A DNA stretch of 64,000 nt from Ammoniphilus oxalaticus (GTDB taxonomy: Bacteria > Bacillota > Bacilli > Aneurinibacillales > RAOX-1): NCBI RefSeq assembly GCF_003609605.1, contig NZ_MCHY01000006.1, forward strand, positions 434,001 through 498,000, written 5' to 3'. A program made the translations under genes and the position numbers. Below, piece after piece: positions 18,331 to 27,828 of this stretch (position 1 is its first letter; each line of letters starts with the position of its first letter). The notes under the pieces were generated by a model. It was not told the origin of the DNA, ran no database searches, and saw only the letters and a program-made list of their open reading frames with translations.

Positions 18331-20059
18331 ATTCTTGTCATTGTTGCTTGTTTCTTTGTTAGTTTTGCCTATGATGGCCAATGGAGCGCGCGCGAAACAA
18401 CAGCTCGAAGCTTTACAAAATGATGATGTACGAGTCTTGCTTATCTATTCTAATGAAAATAGCGCTGAAAGTGTGGCCGTTCGAAAATTAGATTTATTGC
18501 TTCATCATTTTACAAAGCATGTTCGTTTAGTCGCTGATTTTGCGCTCACAGAACAAATGCTGAAAGACGCTACGCACGTTATTTATTACGGGGAGACGGA
18601 GCGGCAGTTAAATAAAGAAGTGGTTTCTCTAATGAAGGGCATTAAAAAACCATTGATTATGGTTGGCGAAAACTTTGAACAGTTCTCTTCTTTTAATAGG
18701 CGGATGGGGGCAATTTTAGCGGTAAATCAGATTAGTCAGCAGGACTCGGCAACCTATTTTCAATCATCGCCGCTCTTAATTAAGCCCATTCATGTTACTG
18801 AGGAGATGGAGGTCATGTTGTATGGGGTTAAAGAGGAAGAACGCGTTCCGCTGTTTGTTCAGTATGAAGATGAGTACGCGCTTACTTCAAGTGGGGTCTT
18901 AGAAGAATTAGTCTACTATTATATTGCGGAAATACTCCATGAGATACTACCGAATAATCATGCCGATGAACATCTGGCTTATCTTCGCCTGGAAGATATT
19001 CACCCGATGTCCGATCCGAAAAAATTAAAAGATGTTGCCGCTTATCTGGAGGAGCGAGGCATTCCTTATCTACTCGTTGTGATCCCTGTTTATATTACAC
19101 CTAACACGGGGGAGCGAGTGTATTTTGCCGATTCTCCAGAGTTAGTCGAAGTTCTGCGAGAATTACAAAATAAGGGAGGGACAGTCATTTCCCACGGATA
19201 TACGCACCAATACCGAGACAGTGAAACGGGAGAAGGATTTGAATTTTGGGACGTAGTAAATGACCAATTTATTATTGAATCAAATCCGAATAATTCGATT
19301 GAAACGATTAGGACGATCGATCAATTTCCAAACGAAGAAGAATATCGGGCCTATATTGAACCGCTTAAAAAAAAAGAGAGAAAGTATGTAAAAAAACGAA
19401 TAAAAGATTCAATTCATGAGTTGGCATCGCATGAATTGTATCCATTAGCTTTTGAAGCCCCGCATTATACGATGTCTCAACAAGGATATGAGATCGTTGC
19501 AGATTATTTCACGTCAATTTTTGGTCAAATTCAATTAAGTGATGAAAATTGGGAGCAAATGAGCGCCCCACCATACCTCTCTTCCGCTCATCTTTTGCGC
19601 GGGATGGCTCTTTATCCTGAAACGATTGGGTATGTGGATGGGACAGTGGAAGGATCTATGGAAAACCAAAAGCGATTAAATCAAGTATTAATTGTTAGGG
19701 ATAGCGTGATCGGTGGATTTTATCATCCTTATTTAGGCGTAGAACCTTTGCCCGAATTTTTATCCCTCTATGAGAAGGTTCCAAATTTAAAATGGATCGA
19801 TTTTAAAAAGCATTCTAATGCGGTAAAGACTTCAAGGGTTCAGATCTCAACTGAAAAAACAGGGACGATTCATATCAAAAATGACATAGCGCGATGGGAA
19901 AATATATGGAATCATTCAGAGCTATCCAGTCTTGAAAAAGTTTTATGGGGATTAACCACAATTGTTCTTTTATTCATCCTCTTGTTTTTGGCATTTTCCT
20001 TTTATTTGAGAACACAGGTAAAAAAACGATTGTTTAAGGAGAGAGACACGATTGGCTAA
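18320..20059 (+). CDS. ydaL: DUF2334 / polysaccharide deacetylase-like membrane protein (YdaL-type)
   Basis: The 579-residue protein has a signal peptide (about 1-25, ending near GARA) and a C-terminal membrane helix (about 540-565), so most of it lies outside the membrane. The central part shows DUF2334 features: RLEDIHPM, a strand LLVVIPVYITP and VISHGYTHQY, resembling the metal-binding surface of deacetylase-like barrels. The start overlaps ydaK by 11 bp. By position it is likely to modify or help export the operon's polysaccharide. Deacetylase activity is inferred only from the fold family. Confidence 0.82.
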   Translation: MFRRFLSLLLVSLLVLPMMANGARAKQQLEALQNDDVRVLLIYSNENSAESVAVRKLDLLLHHFTKHVRLVADFALTEQMLKDATHVIYYGETERQLNKEVVSLMKGIKKPLIMVGENFEQFSSFNRRMGAILAVNQISQQDSATYFQSSPLLIKPIHVTEEMEVMLYGVKEEERVPLFVQYEDEYALTSSGVLEELVYYYIAEILHEILPNNHADEHLAYLRLEDIHPMSDPKKLKDVAAYLEERGIPYLLVVIPVYITPNTGERVYFADSPELVEVLRELQNKGGTVISHGYTHQYRDSETGEGFEFWDVVNDQFIIESNPNNSIETIRTIDQFPNEEEYRAYIEPLKKKERKYVKKRIKDSIHELASHELYPLAFEAPHYTMSQQGYEIVADYFTSIFGQIQLSDENWEQMSAPPYLSSAHLLRGMALYPETIGYVDGTVEGSMENQKRLNQVLIVRDSVIGGFYHPYLGVEPLPEFLSLYEKVPNLKWIDFKKHSNAVKTSRVQISTEKTGTIHIKNDIARWENIWNHSELSSLEKVLWGLTTIVLLFILLFLAFSFYLRTQVKKRLFKERDTIG

Positions 20060-21308
20060 TACTTTATTTCTACTTTCTCTAGTCGTGATCTGGGTGATGC
20101 TTCTGTATCATATGTTTCTCATGTTAGGTGGTTATTTACATTTCACACGTTTTGAACGTGTCATCCCTCAATGGAAAAAGAAGTTAACTGATTTGCCAAC
20201 AGTAAGCATTTTAATTCCCGCACACAACGAGGCGGTAGTTATTGAAAAAACATTAAGGGCGATGATTCGCCTTGAATATCCTAAAGATCGACTGGAAGTC
20301 GTCGTGATTAATGATAATTCCACTGATAAAACAGGAGAAATTGCTCGCAAAATCGCAATGGACCATCCTTTCATAAAGGTAGTCGACACGATGCCGCCTC
20401 GCGCTGGAAAAGGGAAATCAAGCGCGTTGAACCAAGGCTTTGAGATATCGACTGGAAAGTACATTATTGTTTACGATGCCGATAATACACCGGAAAAAAA
20501 AGCAGTCTATTATCTCGTAATGGGTCTGGAAAACGATCAGAAAGCTGGCGCAATTGTAGGGAAGTTTAGAGTTAGTAATGCAAAGAGAACGTTGCTAACG
20601 CGATTTATTAATATAGAAACGATTTGTTTTCAATGGATGGCCCAGGCGGGGCGATGGTTCTGGTTTAAAATGACGACAATACCGGGAACAAATTTTGCGA
20701 TTCGTCGTTCAATCATTGAAACTTTAGGCGGGTGGGATGAACAAGCGCTTGCAGAAGATACAGAGTTGTCTATTCGTGTCTATAATCTCGGGTATTCTAT
20801 TCGATTTTTTCCGGCAGCCATTACGTGGGAACAAGAACCGGAAACGTGGAAGGTTTGGTGGCGACAACGAACGAGATGGGCGAGAGGGAATCAGTATGTT
20901 GTTGTAAAGTTTATGCGGACGTTTTTAAGTTTGGAAAGAAAGATAGTGGCTTTCGACTTAATTTATTTTTTCTTTACGTATTTTTTGTTTTTTTCGGGCG
21001 TGATTGTTTCCAACATTATTTTTATAACGAATTTATTTATTGATCTTCAGTTAACGATCGGCCTCGTATCGATCATTTTATGGGTTCTGGCATATTTTTT
21101 ATATGTTACTGAGGTCTTTATAACACTGAGTATTGAACAAACCGAGATGACATTAACTAACTTTTTCATAGTGTTATTAATGTATTTCACCTATTCACAA
21201 TTGTGGATTATATTGGTGGCATATTCTTTGATTTTGGAAATCAAACGCGCATTATTAAGACAGGAAGTGCAGTGGTATAAAACAGAGCGATTTGACTCTG
21301 AATCATGA
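20052..21308 (+). CDS. ydaM: Processive family 2 glycosyltransferase, synthase subunit (YdaM-type)
   Basis: The 418-residue protein has an N-terminal membrane helix, a GT2 catalytic domain and at least three C-terminal helices. Visible motifs are SILIPAHNE, VVINDNSTDKT, the metal-binding YDADN, the acceptor-site AEDTEL and QRTRW, which together make the D, DxD, D, Q-x-x-R-W pattern of BcsA-like processive synthases. It lacks a PilZ domain, so c-di-GMP control must come from a separate subunit, namely the upstream receptor. It overlaps ydaL by 8 bp and is followed 18 bp later by the BcsB-like gene. The polymer is not known; Listeria's related Pss system makes a ManNAc-Gal polymer. Confidence 0.9.
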   Translation: MANTLFLLSLVVIWVMLLYHMFLMLGGYLHFTRFERVIPQWKKKLTDLPTVSILIPAHNEAVVIEKTLRAMIRLEYPKDRLEVVVINDNSTDKTGEIARKIAMDHPFIKVVDTMPPRAGKGKSSALNQGFEISTGKYIIVYDADNTPEKKAVYYLVMGLENDQKAGAIVGKFRVSNAKRTLLTRFINIETICFQWMAQAGRWFWFKMTTIPGTNFAIRRSIIETLGGWDEQALAEDTELSIRVYNLGYSIRFFPAAITWEQEPETWKVWWRQRTRWARGNQYVVVKFMRTFLSLERKIVAFDLIYFFFTYFLFFSGVIVSNIIFITNLFIDLQLTIGLVSIILWVLAYFLYVTEVFITLSIEQTEMTLTNFFIVLLMYFTYSQLWIILVAYSLILEIKRALLRQEVQWYKTERFDSES

Positions 21309-21326
21309 TAGGCGGAGTGTGCGCAT

Positions 21327-23486
21327 ATGAGATATAAAATGAATAAATTGTTTCAGAGATTAACTATATTAGTACTAAGTTTGCTTCTAATCCTTCCTTC
21401 AATAACTACAGAGGCTGTTGGCTTTCCGTTGCAGGGTAGAACGATCCAATTAAATGACGATATCTTTCAAAGCGACGGAAGTGAAAGTTCGACAGTGTCT
21501 ATAATCAATTTGACAGCGCAAGATCAAGTGTTGGAAGGAATGGCTGATAACGTTGAGTTTTTCTATGAAATCCCATCAGGATCGGGTTTAGATGGAAGTA
21601 TGTTGAATTTAATTGTCCAATATTCTGAACTTCTACAGGAAGGTTCTACGATGACAGTTTACATTGATGATAAACCATTCCATAGCGAAGCTTTACAAAT
21701 GGATCGACAGGCAATGGAGATTAAAAGACCTTTGCCAACTGAAGCGCTCAGTGAAGGTTTTCATACGATTAGAGTGAATTTTTATGGCCATATATCGGAA
21801 GAGCTTTGCGCTGATTTGGAGAATCCTGCAAATTGGTTGATGATTTTAGCGGAGAGCCATCTCGTAATGCATACGAATGATCGCTCAGATAGAATCAATA
21901 TGTTACAAGATTATCCATATCCATTTATTCAAAGACAACAGGCTAAAACCGTTCAATCGGTCCTCGTGATTCCGGATGAAGCTTCTGCGTCAGTCATACT
22001 GGCGGCATTAAAACTAACAAATTACTTAAGTCATCATGCTAGCGATCAGGAAGAAATAATGATTGTAAGAGAATCAGAGTTAAATATGATATCTACTAAT
22101 ATTATTGCATTGGGAAAACAGGAGGATTGGACGGGGATCATACGAAAAGTATTTAATGCGGCGAATGTAAAAGTCGAGAATGAAAATCTTGTAGTAAGTA
22201 ACTATCTCATCAGAGCTTCTGCTGAATCGAAACAAATTATGTTTATTACGGCATTAAAAGATCAAATCATTTCAGATAAGATTACTGCGCTAACAACCGA
22301 TCATTTTGTTAAACAATTAGCAGGGGATCAACTTTCGATTGATAAGATACCAACTCTAGCTAAGGAGGAAAAGGCAGAACGTCACGTATTTCAAGAGATA
22401 GGTATTGCTAATCAAACATTGACAGAAGCGAGAAAAAAATCTTTGAACTATTTTTTTCAGTTACCTTCCTATGTTGATGTAGAACAAGATGGTACATTGC
22501 ATTTAAAAATTAGAGCATCTAAACCTTTAGCAAGATCAGAGCGTAGAGGAAATGAAGACGGTGCTGAGCTAGTCGTCATTATAAATGAAATTCCACATTC
22601 AATTGATATTCGAGAACAACTACAAGAATCCGAAGAATCTTTTGTTAATGTGGAGATTCCGATCGAAGCTGAGCAAATCAAGAAAGCTCCCTACTTAACA
22701 ATTCAATTTGAGGCAATTGGACTTGGCGAACCTAAAATTTGTGTTCCTGTTGAGGATGGAAGATGGATTTTTGTACATGAAGAAAGTTATTTACAATTTG
22801 GCACTCGTGAATATAGAACAGAAAGTAATTTTAAAACATGGCCTGATCCGTTCGTTTCGATTGACAGTAATGACGAAACAGTTTTTCTGTTGCCGAATGA
22901 TGTCCCTACCGATTCCCTCAACCAATTGCAAAGGATTATATTGAGAAATAATGATCGCAATTTTTTGGATAACGTAGAAATTATATTTGAAAAAGAGTTA
23001 AATGAAACCAATTTATTAGGAAAACATGTCATTATCTTCGGGAGATTTGGACTTAATCTACTTTTAACCACCTATCAAGATCAGTTAATTGTTGATGTTG
23101 AAAATAACAGGTTAGATCTGTCCTCATTCCAATTTGTTAATGAAACAGCTAAGCATGTAGCCTGGCTACAGCCATCAGTGTGGGATGATAGCAAAATCAT
23201 GGCAGTGTTTGCTCCCGTGCAGGCGCAGACAACTGAACCGTTTTTAATTGATGGTTTGATTCGGTATATAAATACAAATCGACCCAACACAAATATAATT
23301 GTTGAAAATAATAACGGACAAATCTTTACACATCAATTGAAAGAAGGTGGAACGGTTGCGATACCTGACTCAACTAAACGAGATAAAGGCCAAGTTAAGC
23401 TACTGCCACTGATAATATTTGCTGGGATCTTCATTTTTAGCATGGCAATTTTTATTTTATTGTATCAGAAAAAGCGTTCATCCTAA
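21327..23486 (+). CDS. ydaN: BcsB-like exopolysaccharide secretion subunit (YdaN-type)
   Basis: The 719-residue protein has a signal peptide (about 1-31), a large extracellular beta-rich region and one C-terminal membrane helix (about 692-713) with a short basic tail. This is the layout of BcsB, which guides the nascent glycan from the synthase. Segments such as VNFYGHISEELCADLENPANW fit the cellulose-synthase-subunit B family. It is the last gene of the operon. No convincing terminator follows; the next gene has its own repeat-type promoter. Confidence 0.85.
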   Translation: MRYKMNKLFQRLTILVLSLLLILPSITTEAVGFPLQGRTIQLNDDIFQSDGSESSTVSIINLTAQDQVLEGMADNVEFFYEIPSGSGLDGSMLNLIVQYSELLQEGSTMTVYIDDKPFHSEALQMDRQAMEIKRPLPTEALSEGFHTIRVNFYGHISEELCADLENPANWLMILAESHLVMHTNDRSDRINMLQDYPYPFIQRQQAKTVQSVLVIPDEASASVILAALKLTNYLSHHASDQEEIMIVRESELNMISTNIIALGKQEDWTGIIRKVFNAANVKVENENLVVSNYLIRASAESKQIMFITALKDQIISDKITALTTDHFVKQLAGDQLSIDKIPTLAKEEKAERHVFQEIGIANQTLTEARKKSLNYFFQLPSYVDVEQDGTLHLKIRASKPLARSERRGNEDGAELVVIINEIPHSIDIREQLQESEESFVNVEIPIEAEQIKKAPYLTIQFEAIGLGEPKICVPVEDGRWIFVHEESYLQFGTREYRTESNFKTWPDPFVSIDSNDETVFLLPNDVPTDSLNQLQRIILRNNDRNFLDNVEIIFEKELNETNLLGKHVIIFGRFGLNLLLTTYQDQLIVDVENNRLDLSSFQFVNETAKHVAWLQPSVWDDSKIMAVFAPVQAQTTEPFLIDGLIRYINTNRPNTNIIVENNNGQIFTHQLKEGGTVAIPDSTKRDKGQVKLLPLIIFAGIFIFSMAIFILLYQKKRSS

Positions 23487-23549
23487 TGATTGAATGGTAA
23501 AGTGGTCTGAAAAGTAGTCAGGTTACAACGATCAACTAGAAAGCTCCTC

Positions 23550-23583
23550 TGTATATATTTTGTATAGTTCCCTGGTGTAGAGT
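23550..23583 (+). promoter_or_regulatory. SARP-type direct-repeat promoter of the diguanylate cyclase
   Basis: TGTATAT (23550-23556) and TGTATAG (23561-23567) start 11 bp apart. After 10 bp comes TAGAGT (23578-23583) as a weaker -10 box. The layout is the same as at 8191 and 16325. Confidence 0.6.
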
Positions 23584-23637
23584 GGAGTTGACTGCGCATA
23601 GTCTAAAAGCTTTGGTCGAAGGGGGGATTAGTCCAAG

Positions 23638-24414
23638 ATGTCTGACTCTGAATTTATTGTTATTTCATTGCTTACGTTGTTAATACTTCTCCAATTACTT
23701 GGACTCCTATTCAACTATTCTACGAGAACTCAGCTCCAGTCTCATCTTGGAACGCTGAAGAGGGTAATGCTTGAAGCGCAAACTGGGAAAGACTTTAAAT
23801 CCATGATGTTGGATCCTCTCGGAAGTTCTAAGGAATTAGAACAAGTCGTCTTGGCGTTTAATGAAATGTTAGCGACGATTCAACAGCGGGAAAAAATGTT
23901 AAAGAAACTGTCTTATACTGATCCATTAACGGGCGCGGCGAATCGGCGCGCGTTTGAACAGTATTTTGATGAACAATGGGGGATAGCTAGCTCAAATGAA
24001 TCTGCTCTATCCGTTGCGTTAATCGATATTGATCACTTTAAAAGGTTTAATGATCGATTTGGGCATTTAGCTGGGGACCAATGCTTAAAAGAAGTCACGG
24101 TAGCGGTTGAACAGACTCTATGCAATTCGAACTCCTTTCTGGCTCGTTATGGCGGAGAAGAATTTATTATCATTTTGCCAGGGATAGAGATCGATGAAGC
24201 GGCTCAAATCGCGGAGCAAGCGCGTAAAAATATAGCGGAGCTTCGAATCCCAATGGGGATAGATTATAACAAGCAAAACTTTATCACGATTAGTATCGGT
24301 GTGGCAAGTATTACTCCATCCAGCAAAATGGCTAAAGAGGATCTTATTGAGGTGGCGGATCAAGCGTTATATGAAGCCAAAAGCGGAGGAAGAAACAAGG
24401 TGGTTATAAAATAG
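23638..24414 (+). CDS. Membrane-bound diguanylate cyclase lacking the inhibitory site
   Basis: This 258-residue protein has one N-terminal membrane helix (about 6-26), a linker with a coiled-coil-like segment (about 65-90) and a GGDEF domain (about 93-258). The catalytic motif GGEEF (172-176) and the substrate residues in DIDHFKRFNDRFGH are intact, so it should make c-di-GMP. The product-inhibition motif RxxD is replaced by NSNS (163-166), so feedback control is probably lost. It sits just downstream of the c-di-GMP-dependent polysaccharide operon and shares its promoter type. I infer a dedicated signal source for that operon. Confidence 0.93.
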   Translation: MSDSEFIVISLLTLLILLQLLGLLFNYSTRTQLQSHLGTLKRVMLEAQTGKDFKSMMLDPLGSSKELEQVVLAFNEMLATIQQREKMLKKLSYTDPLTGAANRRAFEQYFDEQWGIASSNESALSVALIDIDHFKRFNDRFGHLAGDQCLKEVTVAVEQTLCNSNSFLARYGGEEFIIILPGIEIDEAAQIAEQARKNIAELRIPMGIDYNKQNFITISIGVASITPSSKMAKEDLIEVADQALYEAKSGGRNKVVIK

Positions 24415-24453
24415 TAGAAGAGATAGGGTTATCCACATCTCTTCTACTATTTT
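24413..24453. terminator. Bidirectional terminator between the cyclase and hybrid kinase 2
   Basis: A perfect 12-bp stem AGTAGAAGAGAT/ATCTCTTCTACT (24413-24424, 24437-24448) followed by ATTTTTAAT, between convergent genes. Confidence 0.88.
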
Positions 24454-27400
24454 TAATCTCTCGGAATTTGAAATCGAACGGTTGTACCATGATCGGGCTT
24501 GCTTGTAATCTCTAATCCCATTCCATATTGTTTGATTAGCCGATGATGGGTGTTCGTGATTCCAAGCGATGGAGATTCATGTGGTTGTTTGGCAAGCAGT
24601 TCTTGAACTTTCGTTGGACTTATTCCGACGCCGTCATCGGTAACGGTGATCAAATAAAAAGTTTCTGCTTCATTCACATTAATCTCAATTGTTCCGCCCC
24701 GAATTCGTTGAAGTACGCCATGCCTCACAGCATTTTCGACAAGGGGTTGAATCGAAAGAGGCGGAAGTTGAAAATCGAGTCCTTCCGGGACCTTCCATTC
24801 GATTCTCAAGCGATCGCCAAATCGCTCTTTTTCGATGTATAGATACGATTCGATCAACTCAAGTTCGGCTTGGAGTGATACGCGACTTCGTAAGTTTTGA
24901 ATATCGAAGCTTCTCCTTAAGTAATTTCCAAATTCATGAAGGAGCTTCGTCATCCTCGTAATATCGATTTCGCTTAACGATGCGATCGTGTTCAAGGTGT
25001 TAAATAGAAAATGCGGTTGTATCTGAGCTTGTAACCAGGCAGCTTCTAATCTTAGTTGTTCATCGACGGATTTTTTAAGCTCGGTCAACGCATTTACACG
25101 CGCCCGCAGTTCCAAGGCATCTAACGGTTTTGCGACATAATCATTGGCTCCTGATTGGAATCCAGCGTTAATATCTTCCGTTTGATTGCGGGCCGTCAAC
25201 AGGAGGATCGGCAATTCAAACGCGGTCCATTGTCGACGGATTATTTGCGTTAGTTCGTAACCGGACATGTTCGGCATCATCACATCGGAAATGACCAAAT
25301 CGAAATCCCTCTTTTTAATCCAAGCGAGCGCTGACTGACCGCTCTGCGCGGTTACGACCTCATAATCCGCCTCCAGAACTTGTTTAATGACTTGCAAATT
25401 CACGGGATCATCATCAACGATTAAAATGGAGGGCTGATTTCCGAGCGCATCCGTTTGATCTGGCGTCGGCGACGAGAAGGCTACTGTGGGTTCATTCTCG
25501 AGGGTAACAGCTACCTCATTGTAATCTATTCTTTCGTCGCCAACAAAATCAGCCAAGGGCAGGGTAAACCGAAAGGTCGAACCTTCGCCAACTTTTGATT
25601 CGATAGAAATTGTTCCTCCATGTAGTTCAACTAATTCTTTACAAATATGCAGCCCCAATCCGATGCCGCCTTCATTCGGGGACGTTGCGTTTTCTGCTTG
25701 TTTATACCGTTCAAAAAGGTGTTGAATCGTATGTTCATTTATGCCTCGTCCGGTGTCAATCACGCTTATTGTCGCTAAACGACGATCGTGAGTCGCTTGA
25801 ACGGTGATAGATCCTTCTTTCGTATATTTAATCGCATTGTGCAACAAATTGAATAAAATTTGAATGAGTCGATGTTCATCCGCGTTCACTTTTGGAAAGG
25901 ATTTCGGAATCGCGACAGTTAACGCAATGTTTTTTTCTAAATTCATGAAGCGAATCATGTCGATGACACCTGTCGTCACAGCTGGTAAATAAATGTTTTG
26001 CTTACGAAGTTTGATTTGTTTTTCGTCCAAACGTGAGATATCGAGCAGATCATTGAGTGTAAGGGTCATGTGTTGGCTAATTAAAAGCAATAGTTGCAGG
26101 TTGTTTTTCGTCTTCGGATGTAAATGCTCTTGTTTATCACGCAAAATGGTTTGGGTGATGTTCATGATCCCATGCAGTGGGTTTCGTAGTTCATGCGATG
26201 TATTCGCTAAAAATTGGTCTTTTATTTTATCGGCCTGTTGCAGTTCCTTGGTCTGTTTTTCATTCAACTGAACGATTCGTAGATGACGCTTGAATAAAAA
26301 GCCCGCAAAGGCAAAGATGCCAATCAGATAGTCGAACGGGTAGTACGGTATTTGTGTGAGGCGTAGATTGATCGCGACCCCCCACAGTACATTATATAAA
26401 TTAACGATGTTGGAAACGAAAATAAAAATAGCGTCCCGATTCCCACTCTTGAGTTGTTTCAGTACAATAATAAAAATATAGCTGTATGAAAAGAGGTTCA
26501 TCAGCATGATCAAAGCTCCGACTGCATTAACAAAGGAATTTGGCAGAATCAAAAGCGCTGCGCTGGCAATCGTGTAAGTGAACAGTAATCCGCGTAAAAG
26601 GGCGCCTTTCAATTGAAACACGGATTGATTAAACTTCAGTATGAAAAAGACGGTTCCGGCAAAAGTAAGGTATAACCATTTCAAAGACCACTCGACATTA
26701 ATAGGGAGCAAAGATAACAAGATTTTATCATCATCGACTAAAATAGATAGCGACGCAAAAAGGAGTACTCCGCCAAAGTAAAGAAGTTCTGGCTGTCTGT
26801 TTCGACCCATCGCGTATAAGACAAAAGCGTACAGGCTGTGCGTAAGCAGGATGCCTACGACGATCCATTGCATTAGATGAGAAAAAGAGACTTGTCGATC
26901 AATCGCTTTGGCTGTTCCAAATGTAATGGATTCCAACATTCCTCCGTCTACCGTATTTTCGAAATTAGCGACATGAATCACAAGCTCCACTCGATTAGAC
27001 TCGGGTTTAAAAAATTCCTTATACTTTCCTGTTCGGCTTTCGTATTGATCCGCGGTTTTGGCTGGAACGCCTATTTGCATAAGCAGTTGTTCATTTTGAT
27101 AGACGCGCGCGGCGGGGATATCTTTTATATGGATCCCGTACAGTTGGTTGTCGGAGTGATTGTTAGGGAGTTGGATCGTTAGTAAATAAGAGCCAAAGTG
27201 GATCGGCTTACTTCCTTTTGAAACGTGAGACCAAGGACCAGGCGCTCTAATTAGCTCGCTAGCTAGATGAGCATGCGCGTTTGGGTCGATAAATTTGTTC
27301 GGATAAAACAACCATTCTCCATCAAGCGACGCGGTCTGCCTTTCTGACATTGCCCATTCGCTTAAATCTAGTAAACCGTTTTGCGCTTGTGGATGATCAT

Positions 27401-27521
27401 CGGGAGCTTGATGGTATTGGACCCAAGCGATACGAAAGCCTGATAGTAAAAAAAGAAACAAGATCATTCCGATCCATAGTTTTCCAAAGTTAAGCGGTTT
27501 TGACGCAGCCATCGGGGTCAT
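24453..27521 (-). CDS. Hybrid histidine kinase 2: 7TMR-DISM sensor, HisKA/HATPase, receiver, LytS-type kinase
   Basis: The 1022-residue paralogue of the kinase at 5064-8060 has the same domain order, with all key sites intact. It has a first membrane helix (about 14-34), an extracellular DISM-type domain (about 45-205), seven helices (about 212-411), a HisKA with His443 in TSHELRNPL, a HATPase (about 545-655, IQILFNLLHNAIKYT, VIDTGRGI, GLGLHICKEL), a receiver with Asp746 in VISDVMMP and a LytS-type module with His837 in QIQPHFLFN plus a second HATPase (about 925-1020). It is convergent with the cyclase. Together with kinase 1 it brackets the polysaccharide locus and probably phosphorylates the BTAD regulator. 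Confidence 0.93.
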   Translation of the reverse strand: MTPMAASKPLNFGKLWIGMILFLFLLSGFRIAWVQYHQAPDDHPQAQNGLLDLSEWAMSERQTASLDGEWLFYPNKFIDPNAHAHLASELIRAPGPWSHVSKGSKPIHFGSYLLTIQLPNNHSDNQLYGIHIKDIPAARVYQNEQLLMQIGVPAKTADQYESRTGKYKEFFKPESNRVELVIHVANFENTVDGGMLESITFGTAKAIDRQVSFSHLMQWIVVGILLTHSLYAFVLYAMGRNRQPELLYFGGVLLFASLSILVDDDKILLSLLPINVEWSLKWLYLTFAGTVFFILKFNQSVFQLKGALLRGLLFTYTIASAALLILPNSFVNAVGALIMLMNLFSYSYIFIIVLKQLKSGNRDAIFIFVSNIVNLYNVLWGVAINLRLTQIPYYPFDYLIGIFAFAGFLFKRHLRIVQLNEKQTKELQQADKIKDQFLANTSHELRNPLHGIMNITQTILRDKQEHLHPKTKNNLQLLLLISQHMTLTLNDLLDISRLDEKQIKLRKQNIYLPAVTTGVIDMIRFMNLEKNIALTVAIPKSFPKVNADEHRLIQILFNLLHNAIKYTKEGSITVQATHDRRLATISVIDTGRGINEHTIQHLFERYKQAENATSPNEGGIGLGLHICKELVELHGGTISIESKVGEGSTFRFTLPLADFVGDERIDYNEVAVTLENEPTVAFSSPTPDQTDALGNQPSILIVDDDPVNLQVIKQVLEADYEVVTAQSGQSALAWIKKRDFDLVISDVMMPNMSGYELTQIIRRQWTAFELPILLLTARNQTEDINAGFQSGANDYVAKPLDALELRARVNALTELKKSVDEQLRLEAAWLQAQIQPHFLFNTLNTIASLSEIDITRMTKLLHEFGNYLRRSFDIQNLRSRVSLQAELELIESYLYIEKERFGDRLRIEWKVPEGLDFQLPPLSIQPLVENAVRHGVLQRIRGGTIEINVNEAETFYLITVTDDGVGISPTKVQELLAKQPHESPSLGITNTHHRLIKQYGMGLEITSKPDHGTTVRFQIPRD

Positions 27522-27557
27522 TCCTTCCTTCTCTATCGATCCTTTTTGAGCAAAAAT

Positions 27558-27594
27558 AAAGCCCTAAACCTTTCCACGTCAGGTCTAGGGCTTT
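27558..27594 (-). terminator. Terminator of the small gene at 27601-27828
   Basis: Stem AAAGCCCTAAACCT/AGGTCTAGGGCTTT (one mismatch); on the minus strand it is followed by ATTTTTG. Confidence 0.8.
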
Positions 27595-27600
27595 TGGCGA

Positions 27601-27828
27601 CTATTTTATTCTTTGCCAGTGACCAAGATGTTCGGGACCGTCAACTTTTCCGTCTAGATCGTCCCATGGGCGGTATCCTGTGGAGTGCGTGTAAACCGCT
27701 TCCGCAGCGGATGATACCGTGCTATGGTAACTATACACTTTGTCATCAACATAGATTCCGTATCTTTTTTTAAGAAAATCGACTTGTATTCTCATTACGC
27801 CTACTGAACTTTCATATTCAAAAATCAT
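27601..27828 (-). CDS. Small conserved-looking protein of unknown function
   Basis: The 75-residue reading frame starts at ATG 27828 with an excellent AAGGAGA ribosome binding site 7 nt upstream and ends just before a strong terminator, so it is very likely expressed. The sequence is hydrophilic with many aromatic residues (YGIYVDDKVYSYHS, GYRPWDD), no membrane segment and no Cys. I do not recognise a family. It lies upstream of hybrid kinase 2 on the same strand but is separated from it by the terminator. Confidence 0.7.
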   Translation of the reverse strand: MIFEYESSVGVMRIQVDFLKKRYGIYVDDKVYSYHSTVSSAAEAVYTHSTGYRPWDDLDGKVDGPEHLGHWQRIK

